From positions 1-64,000 of the forward strand of contig NZ_JAMOIL010000016.1 in NCBI RefSeq assembly GCF_023656415.1: a stretch of DNA of 64,000 nucleotides, written 5' to 3'. The translations under genes were made by a program, and so were the position numbers. A model generated the notes under the pieces. It saw only the letters and a program-made list of their open reading frames with translations, was not told where the DNA came from and made no database searches. This stretch comes from Nocardioides bruguierae (GTDB lineage: Bacteria > Actinomycetota > Actinomycetes > Propionibacteriales > Nocardioidaceae). Numbering within the stretch: the stretch's first letter is position 1; every line of letters begins with the position of its first letter. Shown here in pieces: positions 8,467 to 16,647 of the stretch.

Positions 8467-9495
8467 TCAGGCCACCCACTCCTTGAGCTGGGCGATGGTC
8501 GCGGCCGGGTCCTGCGTGGCCGGCATGACCTGGAGGTTGGTGACGCCGGCGGCGCGGAACGCCTCGATCCGGTCCTTCACGTAGCCCTCGGGGCCGACGA
8601 GGTTGCCGGCCTCCAGCCAGGCGGTCGGCACGGCTGCCTCGGCGTCCTTCTTGTGCCCGGCCAGGTACAGCTCCTGGATCTTGGTGGCCTCCTCCTCGAA
8701 GCCGTAGGAGCAGGCGAGGTCGAAGTAGAAGTTCTTGCCCCGCGCGCCCATGCCGCCGACGTAGAGCGCGTACATGGGGCGGGCGAGGTCGAGCATGGGC
8801 TGCACGTCGTCGCCGATGCAGACCATGCCGCCGGTGCTGATCTCCAGCGGGGCCAGCGAGGCGTCCCGCTTGGCGGCGCCCTTCGCGAGGGCGGCGCCCC
8901 AGACCTCGTCCGCCTTCTCGGGCAGGAAGAGGAAGGGCAGCCAGCCGTCGGCGACCTCGGCGGTCATCGCGACGTTCTTCTCGCCCAGCGCGGCGACGTA
9001 GATCGGGATCGTGTCGCGCTCGGGCCGGGTGAGGATCTTCAGCGGCTTGCCCAGCCCCAGGCCCTGGTCGGCCGGCAGCGGCAGGCTGAAGATGCCCTCG
9101 CTGGTCAGCGGCTCGCGGCGCAGCCCCGAGCGCACGAGGCGGATCACCTCGCGGGTGCGGCCCAGCGGCTTGTCGTAGGGCATCCCGTGGAAGCCCTCGA
9201 TGACCTGCGGGCCGCTGGCGCCCAGACCGAGCACGGCGCGCCCGCCGGAGACGTTGTCCAGGCCGGCGGCCGTCTGCAGCAGGGCGCCCGGGGTGCGGGA
9301 GTAGACGTTGAGGATGCCCGAGGCGATCTCGATCGTGTCGGTCTTGGCGGCCAGGTAGCCCATCAGCGTGGGGGAGTCGAAGCCGTACGCCTCGGCCACC
9401 CACACGGTGTCGAGGCCTGCCTTCTCCAGCGCGGCGACCTGGTCGGCCGCCTCGCGCGGGTTGCCGGCGTACATGAGGGGCATGGACAGCTTCAC
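8467..9495 (-). CDS. LLM-class F420-dependent oxidoreductase
   Basis: The 342-residue protein is a luciferase-like TIM-barrel flavin/F420 oxidoreductase. Typical features are VAEAYGFDSPTLMGYLAAKTDTIEIASGI near the N-terminus, SGGRAVLGLGASGPQVIEGFHGMPYD, IPIYVAALGEKNVAMTAEVADGWLP and a C-terminal NLVGPEGYVKDRIEAFRAAGVTNLQV. In actinobacteria such enzymes use reduced F420 on ketones or fatty-acid-like substrates; the substrate here is unknown. The start is GTG 9495, after a GAGGT element. A 27-base perfect palindrome lies about 120 bases upstream and may be its operator. Confidence 0.85.
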   Translation of the reverse strand: MKLSMPLMYAGNPREAADQVAALEKAGLDTVWVAEAYGFDSPTLMGYLAAKTDTIEIASGILNVYSRTPGALLQTAAGLDNVSGGRAVLGLGASGPQVIEGFHGMPYDKPLGRTREVIRLVRSGLRREPLTSEGIFSLPLPADQGLGLGKPLKILTRPERDTIPIYVAALGEKNVAMTAEVADGWLPFLFLPEKADEVWGAALAKGAAKRDASLAPLEISTGGMVCIGDDVQPMLDLARPMYALYVGGMGARGKNFYFDLACSYGFEEEATKIQELYLAGHKKDAEAAVPTAWLEAGNLVGPEGYVKDRIEAFRAAGVTNLQVMPATQDPAATIAQLKEWVA

Positions 9496-9612
9496 GGGTG
9501 ACCTCGCTGTGACTTGCTGGGCGGGTGGGGCCGGGGGTGGGACTGGGTGTCGCCCGACGCCGTGGCCGGACGAGGCGGGGCCGGCGCGCCCGACGTGGCG
9601 CGCGTCACCCGC

Positions 9613-9639
9613 GACCGTGACAGTAGCACTGTCACGGTC
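9613..9639. promoter_or_regulatory. Perfect 12-bp palindrome, probable operator
   Basis: The arms at 9613-9624 and 9628-9639 (core GTGACAGT and ACTGTCAC) are perfect, with a 3-nt spacer. The site lies in the 170-base gap downstream of the YbaK gene and upstream of the LLM oxidoreductase start. It is less GC-rich than its surroundings and resembles the operators of TetR-type repressors; no such regulator is next to it. Confidence 0.6.
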
Positions 9640-9665
9640 CCGCTCGGGAGAGCCGCGAGCGGCGC

Positions 9666-10250
9666 TCAGCCCACCGGGCGCGCCAGCGCCTCGACCTCCT
9701 GCGCGCCCGGCAGCGTCCGCACCAGGTCGCCGGGGAGCAGCACCTTCGAGCGCCGCAGGCCCGAGCCCAGCACCACCAGCGGCGCCTGCGCGACGGCGGC
9801 GTCGACCAGCACGGGCCAGCCGGACGGCAGACCGAGCGGGGTGATGCCGCCGTGCTCCATGCCGGACTCCGCCACCGCCCGCTCGTGCGCCAGGAACGAG
9901 CACTTGCGCACGTCGAGCAGCCGCTTGACCGCGCCGTTGACGTCCGCCCGGGTGTCGGCGCGCACCACGCACGCCGCGACCCGTTCCTCCCCGGCCCGTC
10001 TCCCCGCGACCACCACGCAGTTCGCGCCGGCGGCGTCCGGCAGGCCCAGGGCGGCGTTGAGCGCCGCCGTGTCCGCGAGGTCGGGGTCGATGCCGACGAC
10101 CAGCGCGCGGCCGGCGTCCGCCCACCCGCGCAGGGCGGCGGTGACGGGGTCGGCCAGGAGGTCGGGGCGCTCGAGGGCGGGCACCGGGTCGAGGGCCAGC
10201 AGGGCCGGGTGGTCGGTGAGGGCGGGGAGGGCGTCGAGCGGGTCGGTCAC
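9666..10250 (-). CDS. YbaK/ProX-type aminoacyl-tRNA deacylase domain protein
   Basis: The 194-residue protein carries the YbaK/EbsC fold: ANCVVVAGRRAGEERVAACVVRADTRADVNGAVKRLLDVRKCSFL, with the conserved lysine in RKCSF, and GGITPLGLPSGWPVLVD near the substrate loop. Family members hydrolyse mischarged tRNA such as Ala- or Cys-tRNA(Pro). I chose GTG 10250 (VTDPLDALPAL), which has a GGATGGGGG element upstream; the open frame extends to 10352 but with unstructured composition. It appears to be monocistronic. Confidence 0.82.
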   Translation of the reverse strand: MTDPLDALPALTDHPALLALDPVPALERPDLLADPVTAALRGWADAGRALVVGIDPDLADTAALNAALGLPDAAGANCVVVAGRRAGEERVAACVVRADTRADVNGAVKRLLDVRKCSFLAHERAVAESGMEHGGITPLGLPSGWPVLVDAAVAQAPLVVLGSGLRRSKVLLPGDLVRTLPGAQEVEALARPVG

Positions 10251-10408
10251 GCCCCCATCCTGCGCGAGCGCCGGTGAGGCAGGCCCCGGTGAGGGAGATG
10301 TCGGCCGGCGGGGCGTGTGAGGCAGCGCGCACGCTCGCCGTCCACCTCTCACCTCGCGTTCACCTCGCTGTCGTCGCGCTGTCAGGGTCCCCGCGCACGT
10401 TGGGTGGC

Positions 10409-11491
10409 GTGACTGAGAAGCTCCGCGCGCGTCACCCGCTCCACCGCACCGGTTCCCTCGCCGTGACCCCGGCCGTTGTCGGGCACCGTGGGGCGAGCGG
10501 CTACCGGCCCGAGCACACGCTGGAGTCCTACCGGCTCGCCATCGCCCAGGGCGCCGACGACATCGAGCTCGACCTGGTGGTCAGTGCCGACGGTGTCCTC
10601 CTCGCCCGGCACGAGCCGGACCTCGCCTTCTCCACCGACGTCGCCTCCCGCCCCGCACTGGCCGACCGGCGCAGCGTCCGGGTGATCGACGGGGAGCCGG
10701 TGGAGTCCTGGTTCGCCGACCAGCTGACGCTGGCGGAGATCCGCACGCTGGGGGCGGTCGAGCGGTTCGCGGACGTGCGCCCGGGCTCCGCCGAGCACGA
10801 CGGGGCGTTCGGCGTCCCGACCCTGGACGAGGTCCTCAGCCTCGTCGCCCGGGAGACCGCGGCCCGCGGCCGCACGGTGGGCGTGCGGCTGGAGATCAAG
10901 GACGCCGCCTACTTCGCCTCCCGGGGGCTGCCCATCGAGGAGCCGCTGCTGGACTCCCTGGCCCGCTTCGGGCTCGACCACGCCCGCTCGCGCGTCACGA
11001 TCATGTCCTTCGAGCCGACGATCCTCCAGCGGCTCGCGCCGCTGACCCGGGTGCCGCTGGTGCAGCTGCTGGACGAGCCGCACCTGCGCCCGGCCGACCT
11101 GGAGGCGGCGGGGGACCCCCGCACCTTCGCCGACCTGGGCAGCCCGGCCGGGCTCGCGCTGATCGAGCGCTACGCCGACGGCGTCGGCCCCCGGCACACC
11201 TGGCTCGTGGACGAGGTGGTGGGCCCCGACGGCAGCGCCGCCGTCGTCCCCACCGACTTCGTGCGGCACGCGCACCGCGAGTGGCTCACGGTCCACACCT
11301 GGACGCTGCGCCCGGAGAACCGCTTCCTGCCCGCCGCCTTCCGACGTCCGGACGACGCAGCCGGCCAGGGTGACCTGGCCGGCTACGCGCAGCGGCTGCT
11401 GGAGTACGGCGTCGACGCCCTCATCACCGACGCCCCGGACGTGTGCCTCGCGGCCCGGGACGCCGACGTTCAGGAGTCGTTGGCGGGCTGA
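10409..11491 (+). CDS. glpQ: Glycerophosphodiester phosphodiesterase
   Basis: This 360-residue GDPD-family hydrolase cleaves glycerophosphodiesters to glycerol-3-phosphate and an alcohol. Catalytic motifs are at the N-terminus: GHRGASGYRPEHTLESY (HRG with the following PEH), IELDLVVSADGVLLARHEP (metal-binding E and D, then H), and later LEIKDA and a C-terminal LLEYGVDALITDAPDV. No signal peptide is evident with the GTG start at 10409 (VTEKLRARHP); the frame is open from 10274. Its 3' end overlaps the convergent PspC gene by 22 bases. Confidence 0.87.
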   Translation: MTEKLRARHPLHRTGSLAVTPAVVGHRGASGYRPEHTLESYRLAIAQGADDIELDLVVSADGVLLARHEPDLAFSTDVASRPALADRRSVRVIDGEPVESWFADQLTLAEIRTLGAVERFADVRPGSAEHDGAFGVPTLDEVLSLVARETAARGRTVGVRLEIKDAAYFASRGLPIEEPLLDSLARFGLDHARSRVTIMSFEPTILQRLAPLTRVPLVQLLDEPHLRPADLEAAGDPRTFADLGSPAGLALIERYADGVGPRHTWLVDEVVGPDGSAAVVPTDFVRHAHREWLTVHTWTLRPENRFLPAAFRRPDDAAGQGDLAGYAQRLLEYGVDALITDAPDVCLAARDADVQESLAG

Positions 11492-11769
11492 GCGCCGGCA
11501 GCGACGGGCTGCCCGGACTGCCCCGACTTCTCCGTGGCGGCCGGGGCCGGCGGGGTGCCGGTGGCCCCGGCCCAGCCGAGGGTGGCGGGGGCCTGCGGCA
11601 CCAGCAGCCAGGCGGCCACGTAGACCACGACGAGGACGCCGGCGCCGAGCACGGTGCCGGCCACGACGGCCAGGCGTACCAGGTTGGCGTCCACGTCCAG
11701 GTGCTCGGCCAGGCCGCCGCAGACGCCTCCGGCGATCTTGTCCTCCTGCGAGCGGTACAGCTTCCTCAT
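11470..11769 (-). CDS. Small PspC-domain membrane protein
   Basis: A 99-residue protein with a PspC domain over most of its length: MRKLYRSQEDKIAGGVCGGLAEHLDVDANLVRLAVV, then a membrane helix (about residues 40-57) ending in AAWLLVPQ, followed by a disordered Ala/Pro tail. PspC proteins sense or respond to envelope stress. It is the last of three minus-strand genes joined by four-base overlaps (ATGA at 11766-11769). Its 3' end overlaps that of the glycerophosphodiesterase. Confidence 0.85.
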   Translation of the reverse strand: MRKLYRSQEDKIAGGVCGGLAEHLDVDANLVRLAVVAGTVLGAGVLVVVYVAAWLLVPQAPATLGWAGATGTPPAPAATEKSGQSGQPVAAGAQPANDS

Positions 11770-12227
11770 CGTCCTTCTCCTGTCTCATCGGTGGTCTCGT
11801 CGGTGGTGCCCGGCGGCGCCTCGTCCGGGTGGTCCCAGGCGCTCAGCGGGCGGGTCTCGTCGGGGGCGGCGGGCTGCTGGGTGGGCTGCTGGGCCTGGTA
11901 CTCCTCCCACGCCTGCCGGCGGTGGCGGAGGTCCTCCTCCTCGAGCCAGTGGCGGTAGGCCTCGCGGTGGGCCTCCTCGGCGCGCTCGCGCCGCCGTCGT
12001 CCGCCGAGCACGGCGGTGAGGAGACCGGCCACGCCGGCCAGGACCCACGGCAGGGGCAGCAGCCAGCGCAGGTCGCCGCGCTCGACGACGTCGGCCTGGA
12101 CGAGGGCCCAGGTGGCGGCGAGGCCGAGGAGCACGAGGCCCATGACCAGGTGCGTGACGTTGACGGGATGGGTGCCGCCGGTGGGCTCCTGCGGCTCGCG
12201 CAGGTCGGGGGCGGGGTGCGTGCTCAT
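11766..12227 (-). CDS. Two-helix membrane protein of the PspC operon
   Basis: I do not recognise a family. The 153-residue protein has two hydrophobic segments (about residues 24-42 and 54-73), then a strongly charged helical region rich in R, E and W (GGRRRRERAEEAHREAYRHW) and a proline/threonine-rich tail. Four-base overlaps with both neighbours show it is co-translated with the two PspC-domain genes, so a membrane scaffold role in the same response is reasonable inference. Confidence 0.75.
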   Translation of the reverse strand: MSTHPAPDLREPQEPTGGTHPVNVTHLVMGLVLLGLAATWALVQADVVERGDLRWLLPLPWVLAGVAGLLTAVLGGRRRRERAEEAHREAYRHWLEEEDLRHRRQAWEEYQAQQPTQQPAAPDETRPLSAWDHPDEAPPGTTDETTDETGEGR

Positions 12228-13618
12228 CGGGTGGTCACCTCGATCCGGCCCAGCTCGACGCTCGCGTCGATCGTGAGCAGCGGGGCCTCGGGGGCGGGGG
12301 AGAGGACGGGGCGGGAGACCGGCACGGACGCGGCCGTGCCGTCGCCCTCGGGGTCGTAGACCCGGCGGGTCAGCGATCCTTCGGTGTTGATGCCGTCGTA
12401 GGTGACGCCGAGCAGGTCGAGCTCGCCGGCGCCGTTGACGGCGCCCGTCACGTCGACGGCCAGGCCCTCGGGGACGACGACGAGCAGCTCGCCGACGCCC
12501 AGCTCGAGGTCCAGGGTGCGACCGTCGAGCCCGGCCAGCTCGTCCGCGGAGAGGCCCGTGAGGTCGACCTCCATCTGGCCGAGGTCCTGGGAGTAGGAGT
12601 CACCGAGCTCGGTGGCCGCGACCGGGGCGACCGCGGTGCGGGGCGCCTCGATCCGCTCGACCGCGCCGCTGACCAGCGTCGCGACGGCGAGCAGCAGGCC
12701 CAGGGCGATGACGCCGCCCGCCCGACCCCAGAAGGCACCCACGAGGAGCACCACGGCCGCCACGACCACGCCGAGGGCCGGGTACGCCGAGCCCGGCACG
12801 TCGAGGCCGGCGACGTCCACGACACCGAGGACGCCCCAGGCGAGCAGCAGCAGCGCCAGGGTGGGGCCGAAGAGCAGCGGGCCGCGCTTGCGCGGGTCCC
12901 GCGGGGGCAGGGGCGGCTGGAAGGGGCGGTAGGCCGCGCCCTCGGCCGCGGGCGAGGTCACCGGCCCGGTCGCGGGGCCCGTCGCGGGGCCCGTCGCGGG
13001 GCCCGTCGTCCCGACGGCGTACGCCGTCCCGGGCTGCTGAGGGCCCGCCTGGGGGTGCGAGGGCTGGGGGTGCGAGGACTGGTGGTACGGCGAGTTCTGC
13101 GGGGGCTGGTCCCCCGAGCGGCGGGTCACCAGCCACACCACCAGGGCGGCGAGCAGCACCAGGCCCCAGGGGACGTCGAAGACCCCGAGGCTCGTGTCGA
13201 CCAGGTCGGCCACGAGGGCCAGCGCGGCCACGGCGAGGGCCAGGGTGAGCGCCACGGTGCGGCTCCGGTCGTCCAGCCGCAGGGTCGCGGGACGGCCGTC
13301 GTCGGTGGGCAGCAGCAGCCAGCCGGCCAGGTACAGCAGAAGCCCGGCACCGCCGAAGAACGCGAGCACGACGAACCCGACGCGGAGGATGACCGGGTCG
13401 ACGTCGAGGTGGCGGGCCAGTCCGCCGGCCACGCCGGCGACGGTCTTGTCGGAGGTGGAGCGGCGCAGGCGGCGCAGGTCGCGGACCTGGGCGCCGGTGA
13501 CGCGCGGTCCGCCGTCCTGCGGGCCCGGGCCAGGGGCGGCCGGGCCGGGGGTGGCCGGGCCGGGCGCGGACTCGCCGCGGGCGTCGCTGCCCGGGGCGTC
13601 GGGGCTGGTGGTGTCCAT
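12224..13618 (-). CDS. PspC-domain membrane protein with C-terminal LiaF-like region
   Basis: The 464-residue protein has a disordered N-tail (about 1-45), a PspC domain (LRRLRRSTSDKTVAGVAGGLARHLDVDPVILRVGFVV) with two to three helices, a linker with GPAT repeats, four more helices, then an outer beta-rich region (LGDSYSQDLGQMEVDLTGL, LDLELGVGELLVVVPEGLAVDV) resembling LiaF/toastrack domains that monitor the envelope. ATG 13618 has a GTGGAG site. It heads the operon 13618-11470 and is divergent from the PspC kinase, an arrangement that suggests one envelope-stress module. Confidence 0.82.
   Translation of the reverse strand: MDTTSPDAPGSDARGESAPGPATPGPAAPGPGPQDGGPRVTGAQVRDLRRLRRSTSDKTVAGVAGGLARHLDVDPVILRVGFVVLAFFGGAGLLLYLAGWLLLPTDDGRPATLRLDDRSRTVALTLALAVAALALVADLVDTSLGVFDVPWGLVLLAALVVWLVTRRSGDQPPQNSPYHQSSHPQPSHPQAGPQQPGTAYAVGTTGPATGPATGPATGPVTSPAAEGAAYRPFQPPLPPRDPRKRGPLLFGPTLALLLLAWGVLGVVDVAGLDVPGSAYPALGVVVAAVVLLVGAFWGRAGGVIALGLLLAVATLVSGAVERIEAPRTAVAPVAATELGDSYSQDLGQMEVDLTGLSADELAGLDGRTLDLELGVGELLVVVPEGLAVDVTGAVNGAGELDLLGVTYDGINTEGSLTRRVYDPEGDGTAASVPVSRPVLSPAPEAPLLTIDASVELGRIEVTTR
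12969..13004. repeat. 12-bp coding tandem repeat (GPAT)
   Basis: Three exact copies of a 12-bp unit (12969-12980, 12981-12992, 12993-13004) with degraded flanks encode repeated Gly-Pro-Ala-Thr in the PspC protein linker. Confidence 0.9.
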
Positions 13619-13838
13619 GGCTCCACTCTCCAGCGCCGGCGACCCCACCACCATCGGGGACGACCCTGGTCCGGCACCGTCCTCGACCCCGAGGACCTCC
13701 GGCCCGGGCCCCGGGGCCGCCCCTCGGTGGTGGAGGGGGTCGCCCCTCGTCTCGGTGATGACCCTGAGTCCCGGGCAGGCAGGACCAGGGGCCTCACCGG
13801 TCCCGCGCGCGCCCGTGTGGTGGGAGAGTGGGAGCACC

Positions 13839-15218
13839 ATGACGAGCACCGAGCCCCGACCCGCGGCACCGGCGGAGCAGCCACCCCCGCCCGGCGCGGC
13901 GCCCGGTCCTGTGCCCGGTCCTGTGCCCGGTCCTGTGCCCGGTCCCGCGCCCGGTCCGTGGGCCGCCACCCGCCGCGCCTACCGCGACACCGAGGCACCG
14001 GTGCTCGGCGGCGTGGCCGCCGGCCTCGCCCACCACCTGGGGCTGGGCGTGCTGACCGTGCGGGTCGCGTTCCTCGTCGCCGCGGTGCTCGGCGGCCTCG
14101 GGGTCGCGCTCTACGCCGGCCTCTGGCTCTTCCTCCCGCCCGCGCGCGAGGCGGCGCTGGCCCCCGGGCTCGCCGGGCACGAGCGCACCGGCCGCCGCCA
14201 GGGTGCCGGACGACGGATGGCGGACGTCGGCCCGCTCGTCGCGCTGGCCGCGCTCGGCGTCGGCGTGCTGCTCCTGCTCGAGGCGGTGCTCGGCCGGGCC
14301 GCGGTGTTCTGGCCGCTGGCCGTCGCGGTCGTCGGCGTCGCCCTGCTCTGGCGCCAGGCCGACGAGGCCCAGCGCGAGCGGTGGCTCGACCCCCGCTCGG
14401 GGCTCGACCCCGTCCGGATGGTCTTCGGCAACGGCGGCTGGGCCGCCTACGCCCGGGTCGCCGCCGGCCTGCTGCTGGTGCTCGCGGCGCTGGGGTGGTT
14501 CGTGCTCAGCGACGGCTCCCTGGCCGGCGCGTGGGACCTGGCGCTCGCCGCCGGGCTCGGCGTCGCCGGCATCGCCGTGGTGGTCGGGCCGTGGGTGCAC
14601 CGCCTGGCCAGCGACCTCGGCGCCGAGCGCGAGGAGCGCGTGCGCAGCCAGGAGCGCGCCGACATGGCCGCCCACCTGCACGACTCGGTGCTCCAGACCC
14701 TGGCGCTGATCCAGCGCTCCGCGGACGACCCCGCCACCGTCGCCCGGCTCGCCCGCGCCCAGGAGCGGGACCTGCGCTCCTGGCTCTACGCCCAGGACGA
14801 GACGGGTGCCGAGACGCTGGCCGGCGCGCTGCGCGCCCTGGCTGCCGACACCGAGGGACGCTTCCCGGTGACCGTCGAGGTGGTCGTCGTCGGGGACGCC
14901 CCCTGGTCCGAGGGGCTGCGGCCCGTCGTGGCCGCGGCCGGCGAGGCGGTGGTGAACGCCGCGAAGCACGCCGGCGTCGACCGGGTCGACGTCTACGCCG
15001 AGGTCGGGGCGCGCGAGGTCGAGGTCGACGTCCGCGACCGCGGTGCCGGGTTCGACCCCGACGCGGTCGCCGAGGACCGGCTGGGCCTGCGTCGCTCCGT
15101 GCACGAGCGGATGGCCCGGCACGGCGGCCGCGCCGTCGTCCGCACCGCCCCCGGCGAGGGCACCGAGATCCGGCTGTACCTGCCCCTGCCCGACCCCGCC
15201 CCAGGAGACGACCGATGA
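13839..15218 (+). CDS. PspC-domain sensor histidine kinase
   Basis: The 459-residue protein has a proline-rich tail with GPVP repeats (about 20-38), a PspC domain (TRRAYRDTEAPVLGGVAAGLAHHLG), several membrane helices (to about residue 260), a dimerisation segment with the phospho-acceptor histidine in ADMAAHLHDSVLQTLALIQ, and a HATPase_c domain (GEAVVNAAKHAG, DRGAGFD, LGLRRSVHERMARHGG). It is a NarL-type two-component kinase in which PspC replaces the usual sensor. ATG 13839 follows GTGGGAG. The ATGA overlap with the response regulator makes them a pair. Confidence 0.88.
   Translation: MTSTEPRPAAPAEQPPPPGAAPGPVPGPVPGPVPGPAPGPWAATRRAYRDTEAPVLGGVAAGLAHHLGLGVLTVRVAFLVAAVLGGLGVALYAGLWLFLPPAREAALAPGLAGHERTGRRQGAGRRMADVGPLVALAALGVGVLLLLEAVLGRAAVFWPLAVAVVGVALLWRQADEAQRERWLDPRSGLDPVRMVFGNGGWAAYARVAAGLLLVLAALGWFVLSDGSLAGAWDLALAAGLGVAGIAVVVGPWVHRLASDLGAEREERVRSQERADMAAHLHDSVLQTLALIQRSADDPATVARLARAQERDLRSWLYAQDETGAETLAGALRALAADTEGRFPVTVEVVVVGDAPWSEGLRPVVAAAGEAVVNAAKHAGVDRVDVYAEVGAREVEVDVRDRGAGFDPDAVAEDRLGLRRSVHERMARHGGRAVVRTAPGEGTEIRLYLPLPDPAPGDDR
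13902..13949. repeat. 12-bp coding tandem repeat (GPVP)
   Basis: Three exact 12-bp copies of CCCGGTCCTGTG (13902-13937) plus one variant copy (13938-13949) encode repeated Gly-Pro-Val-Pro in the N-terminal tail of the PspC kinase. Confidence 0.9.
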
Positions 15219-15883
15219 GCAGCACCCCCACCCCCGGCACCGGCCCGGCCCGCGTGGTCGTGGTGGACGACCACGCCATGTTCCGCGCCGGCGTGCGCGC
15301 CGAGCTCGGCCATGCCGGCGCGGGCGTGGTGGAGGTGGTCGCGGAGGCCGCCGACGTGGACGAGGCGGTCGCGGCCGTCGAGGCCCACCAGCCCGACGTC
15401 GTCCTGCTGGACGTGCACCTGCCCGGCGGCGGGGGAGCGGAGGTGATGCGGCGTGCGCGCACCGAGGCCCGGTTCCTCGCGCTCAGCGTCAGCGACGCCG
15501 CCGAGGACGTCATCGGCACGATCCGCGGCGGGGCCCGCGGCTACGTCACCAAGACGATCACCGGGGCCGAGCTGGTCGACGCGATCCGCCGCGTGCGCGA
15601 CGGCGACGCCGTGTTCTCGCCCCGGCTGGCGGGCTTCGTGCTCGACGCGTTCTCGGGCACCTTCGAGGTCGCCCAGATCGACACCGACCTCGACCGGCTC
15701 ACCGAGCGCGAGCGCGAGGTGATGCGGCTGATCGCCCGCGGCTACGCCTACAAGGAGGTCGCCTCGGAGCTGTTCATCTCGGTGAAGACCGTGGAGACCC
15801 ACATGTCCAGCGTGCTGCGCAAGCTCCAGCTCTCCTCGCGCCACGAGCTGACCCGGTGGGCCAGCGACCGACGGCTCCTCTGA
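15215..15883 (+). CDS. LuxR/NarL-family response regulator
   Basis: A 222-residue regulator: receiver domain at about residues 12-130 with the acidic pair VVDDHAMFRAGV, phospho-acceptor Asp in VVLLDVHLPGGGG and the conserved Lys in GYVTKTI, followed by a C-terminal LuxR helix-turn-helix (LTEREREVMRLIARGYAYKEVASELFISVKTVETHMSSVLRKL). It would be phosphorylated by the overlapping PspC kinase and probably controls the facing PspC operon (inference from divergence). Its ATG overlaps the kinase stop. Confidence 0.92.
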   Translation: MSSTPTPGTGPARVVVVDDHAMFRAGVRAELGHAGAGVVEVVAEAADVDEAVAAVEAHQPDVVLLDVHLPGGGGAEVMRRARTEARFLALSVSDAAEDVIGTIRGGARGYVTKTITGAELVDAIRRVRDGDAVFSPRLAGFVLDAFSGTFEVAQIDTDLDRLTEREREVMRLIARGYAYKEVASELFISVKTVETHMSSVLRKLQLSSRHELTRWASDRRLL

Positions 15884-15901
15884 GCCCCCTACGCTGAGCG
15901 C

Positions 15902-16243
15902 ATGGAGATCCTGCGGCACGCCCTGCTCGTCCTTCACCTGCTCGGCTGGGCCGCGCTCTTCGGCGGGCTGCTCGTGCAGGCCCGCGACCCCGAGAAGAAG
16001 GTCAACGCCGCGATGCGCGACGGCATCGGCACCGCGTTCGTCATGGGCCTGGGCCTCGTCGGCGTGCTGGAGGCGGGTGACGACCCGGTCAACCACGCCA
16101 AGATCGGCGTGAAGCTCGTCGTGGGCCTGGTGCTCCTCGTGCTGGTGATGGCGAACATGAGGAAGCCGTCGATCCCGCAGGGCCTGTGGGTCGGGCTGCT
16201 CGGCCTCACGATCCTCAACGTCTGCGTCGCCGTCTTCTGGTGA
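15902..16243 (+). CDS. Small integral membrane protein, function unknown
   Basis: The 113-residue product has three to four hydrophobic stretches (about 5-25, 42-58, 70-85, 95-112) and few charged residues. I do not recognise a named family, although short membrane proteins of this kind are common in Nocardioidaceae. The box TACGCT ends 6 bases before the ATG with no ribosome-binding site, so the transcript is probably leaderless. A strong hairpin follows. Confidence 0.75.
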   Translation: MEILRHALLVLHLLGWAALFGGLLVQARDPEKKVNAAMRDGIGTAFVMGLGLVGVLEAGDDPVNHAKIGVKLVVGLVLLVLVMANMRKPSIPQGLWVGLLGLTILNVCVAVFW

Positions 16244-16647
16244 CGCACCCGCACTGACACGCACCCCCGGCGACGCCGGGTCGCCTCTCCGGGCGGCCCG
16301 GCGTCGCTGCGTCCGGAACCTCTTGGCAGGCCCCTGACCTGCGACGACGGGTGTCGCACAAGCGCCGCGCCGGGTAAAGAAAACCGGCACCGGTGTTTCA
16401 GCCTCCTCTCAGGCGGTAACCGTGGGGGCAGGGGTGAGACCGCGTCCGGCCGGGAGACCGGCCCTCTCGGAACGCCGTCGTCACCACGTCCTCGTCGATC
16501 CCCCTCGACGCCACGCCCGACCGCGCCCGCGGTGGCGGGGTGCCGCGGCGCGCCCGTCGGGGGCGCCGCCCCACCACCGACACGCCAGCCGGCAGCCCGC
16601 CAGCCCGAGACCCGCCCGTCCCAGACCCGGAGGAGACCGCGCGAGCC
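16244..16647. other. 404-base regulatory gap before the choline operon
   Basis: No gene is visible. It holds the terminator at 16270-16307, an AT-richer stretch at about 16375-16400 with the near-palindrome AAACCGG-ca-CCGGTGTTT, and a GGCCGG-GAGA-CCGGCC hairpin with a GNRA loop at 16448-16463. The last two look like the promoter/operator and leader of the operon that starts at 16648. Confidence 0.5.
16270..16307 (+). terminator. Terminator after the small membrane gene
   Basis: A 16-bp stem (16270-16285 with 16292-16307, one wobble) encloses a 6-nt loop, 26 bases after the stop at 16243. Confidence 0.75.

Noticed and set aside
16395..16430. CCTCTCAGGC before betB, reminiscent of a glycine riboswitch end
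   Set aside because: The matching GGAGAG strand and the CGCCGAAGG core are absent upstream, so the resemblance is limited to one short block.
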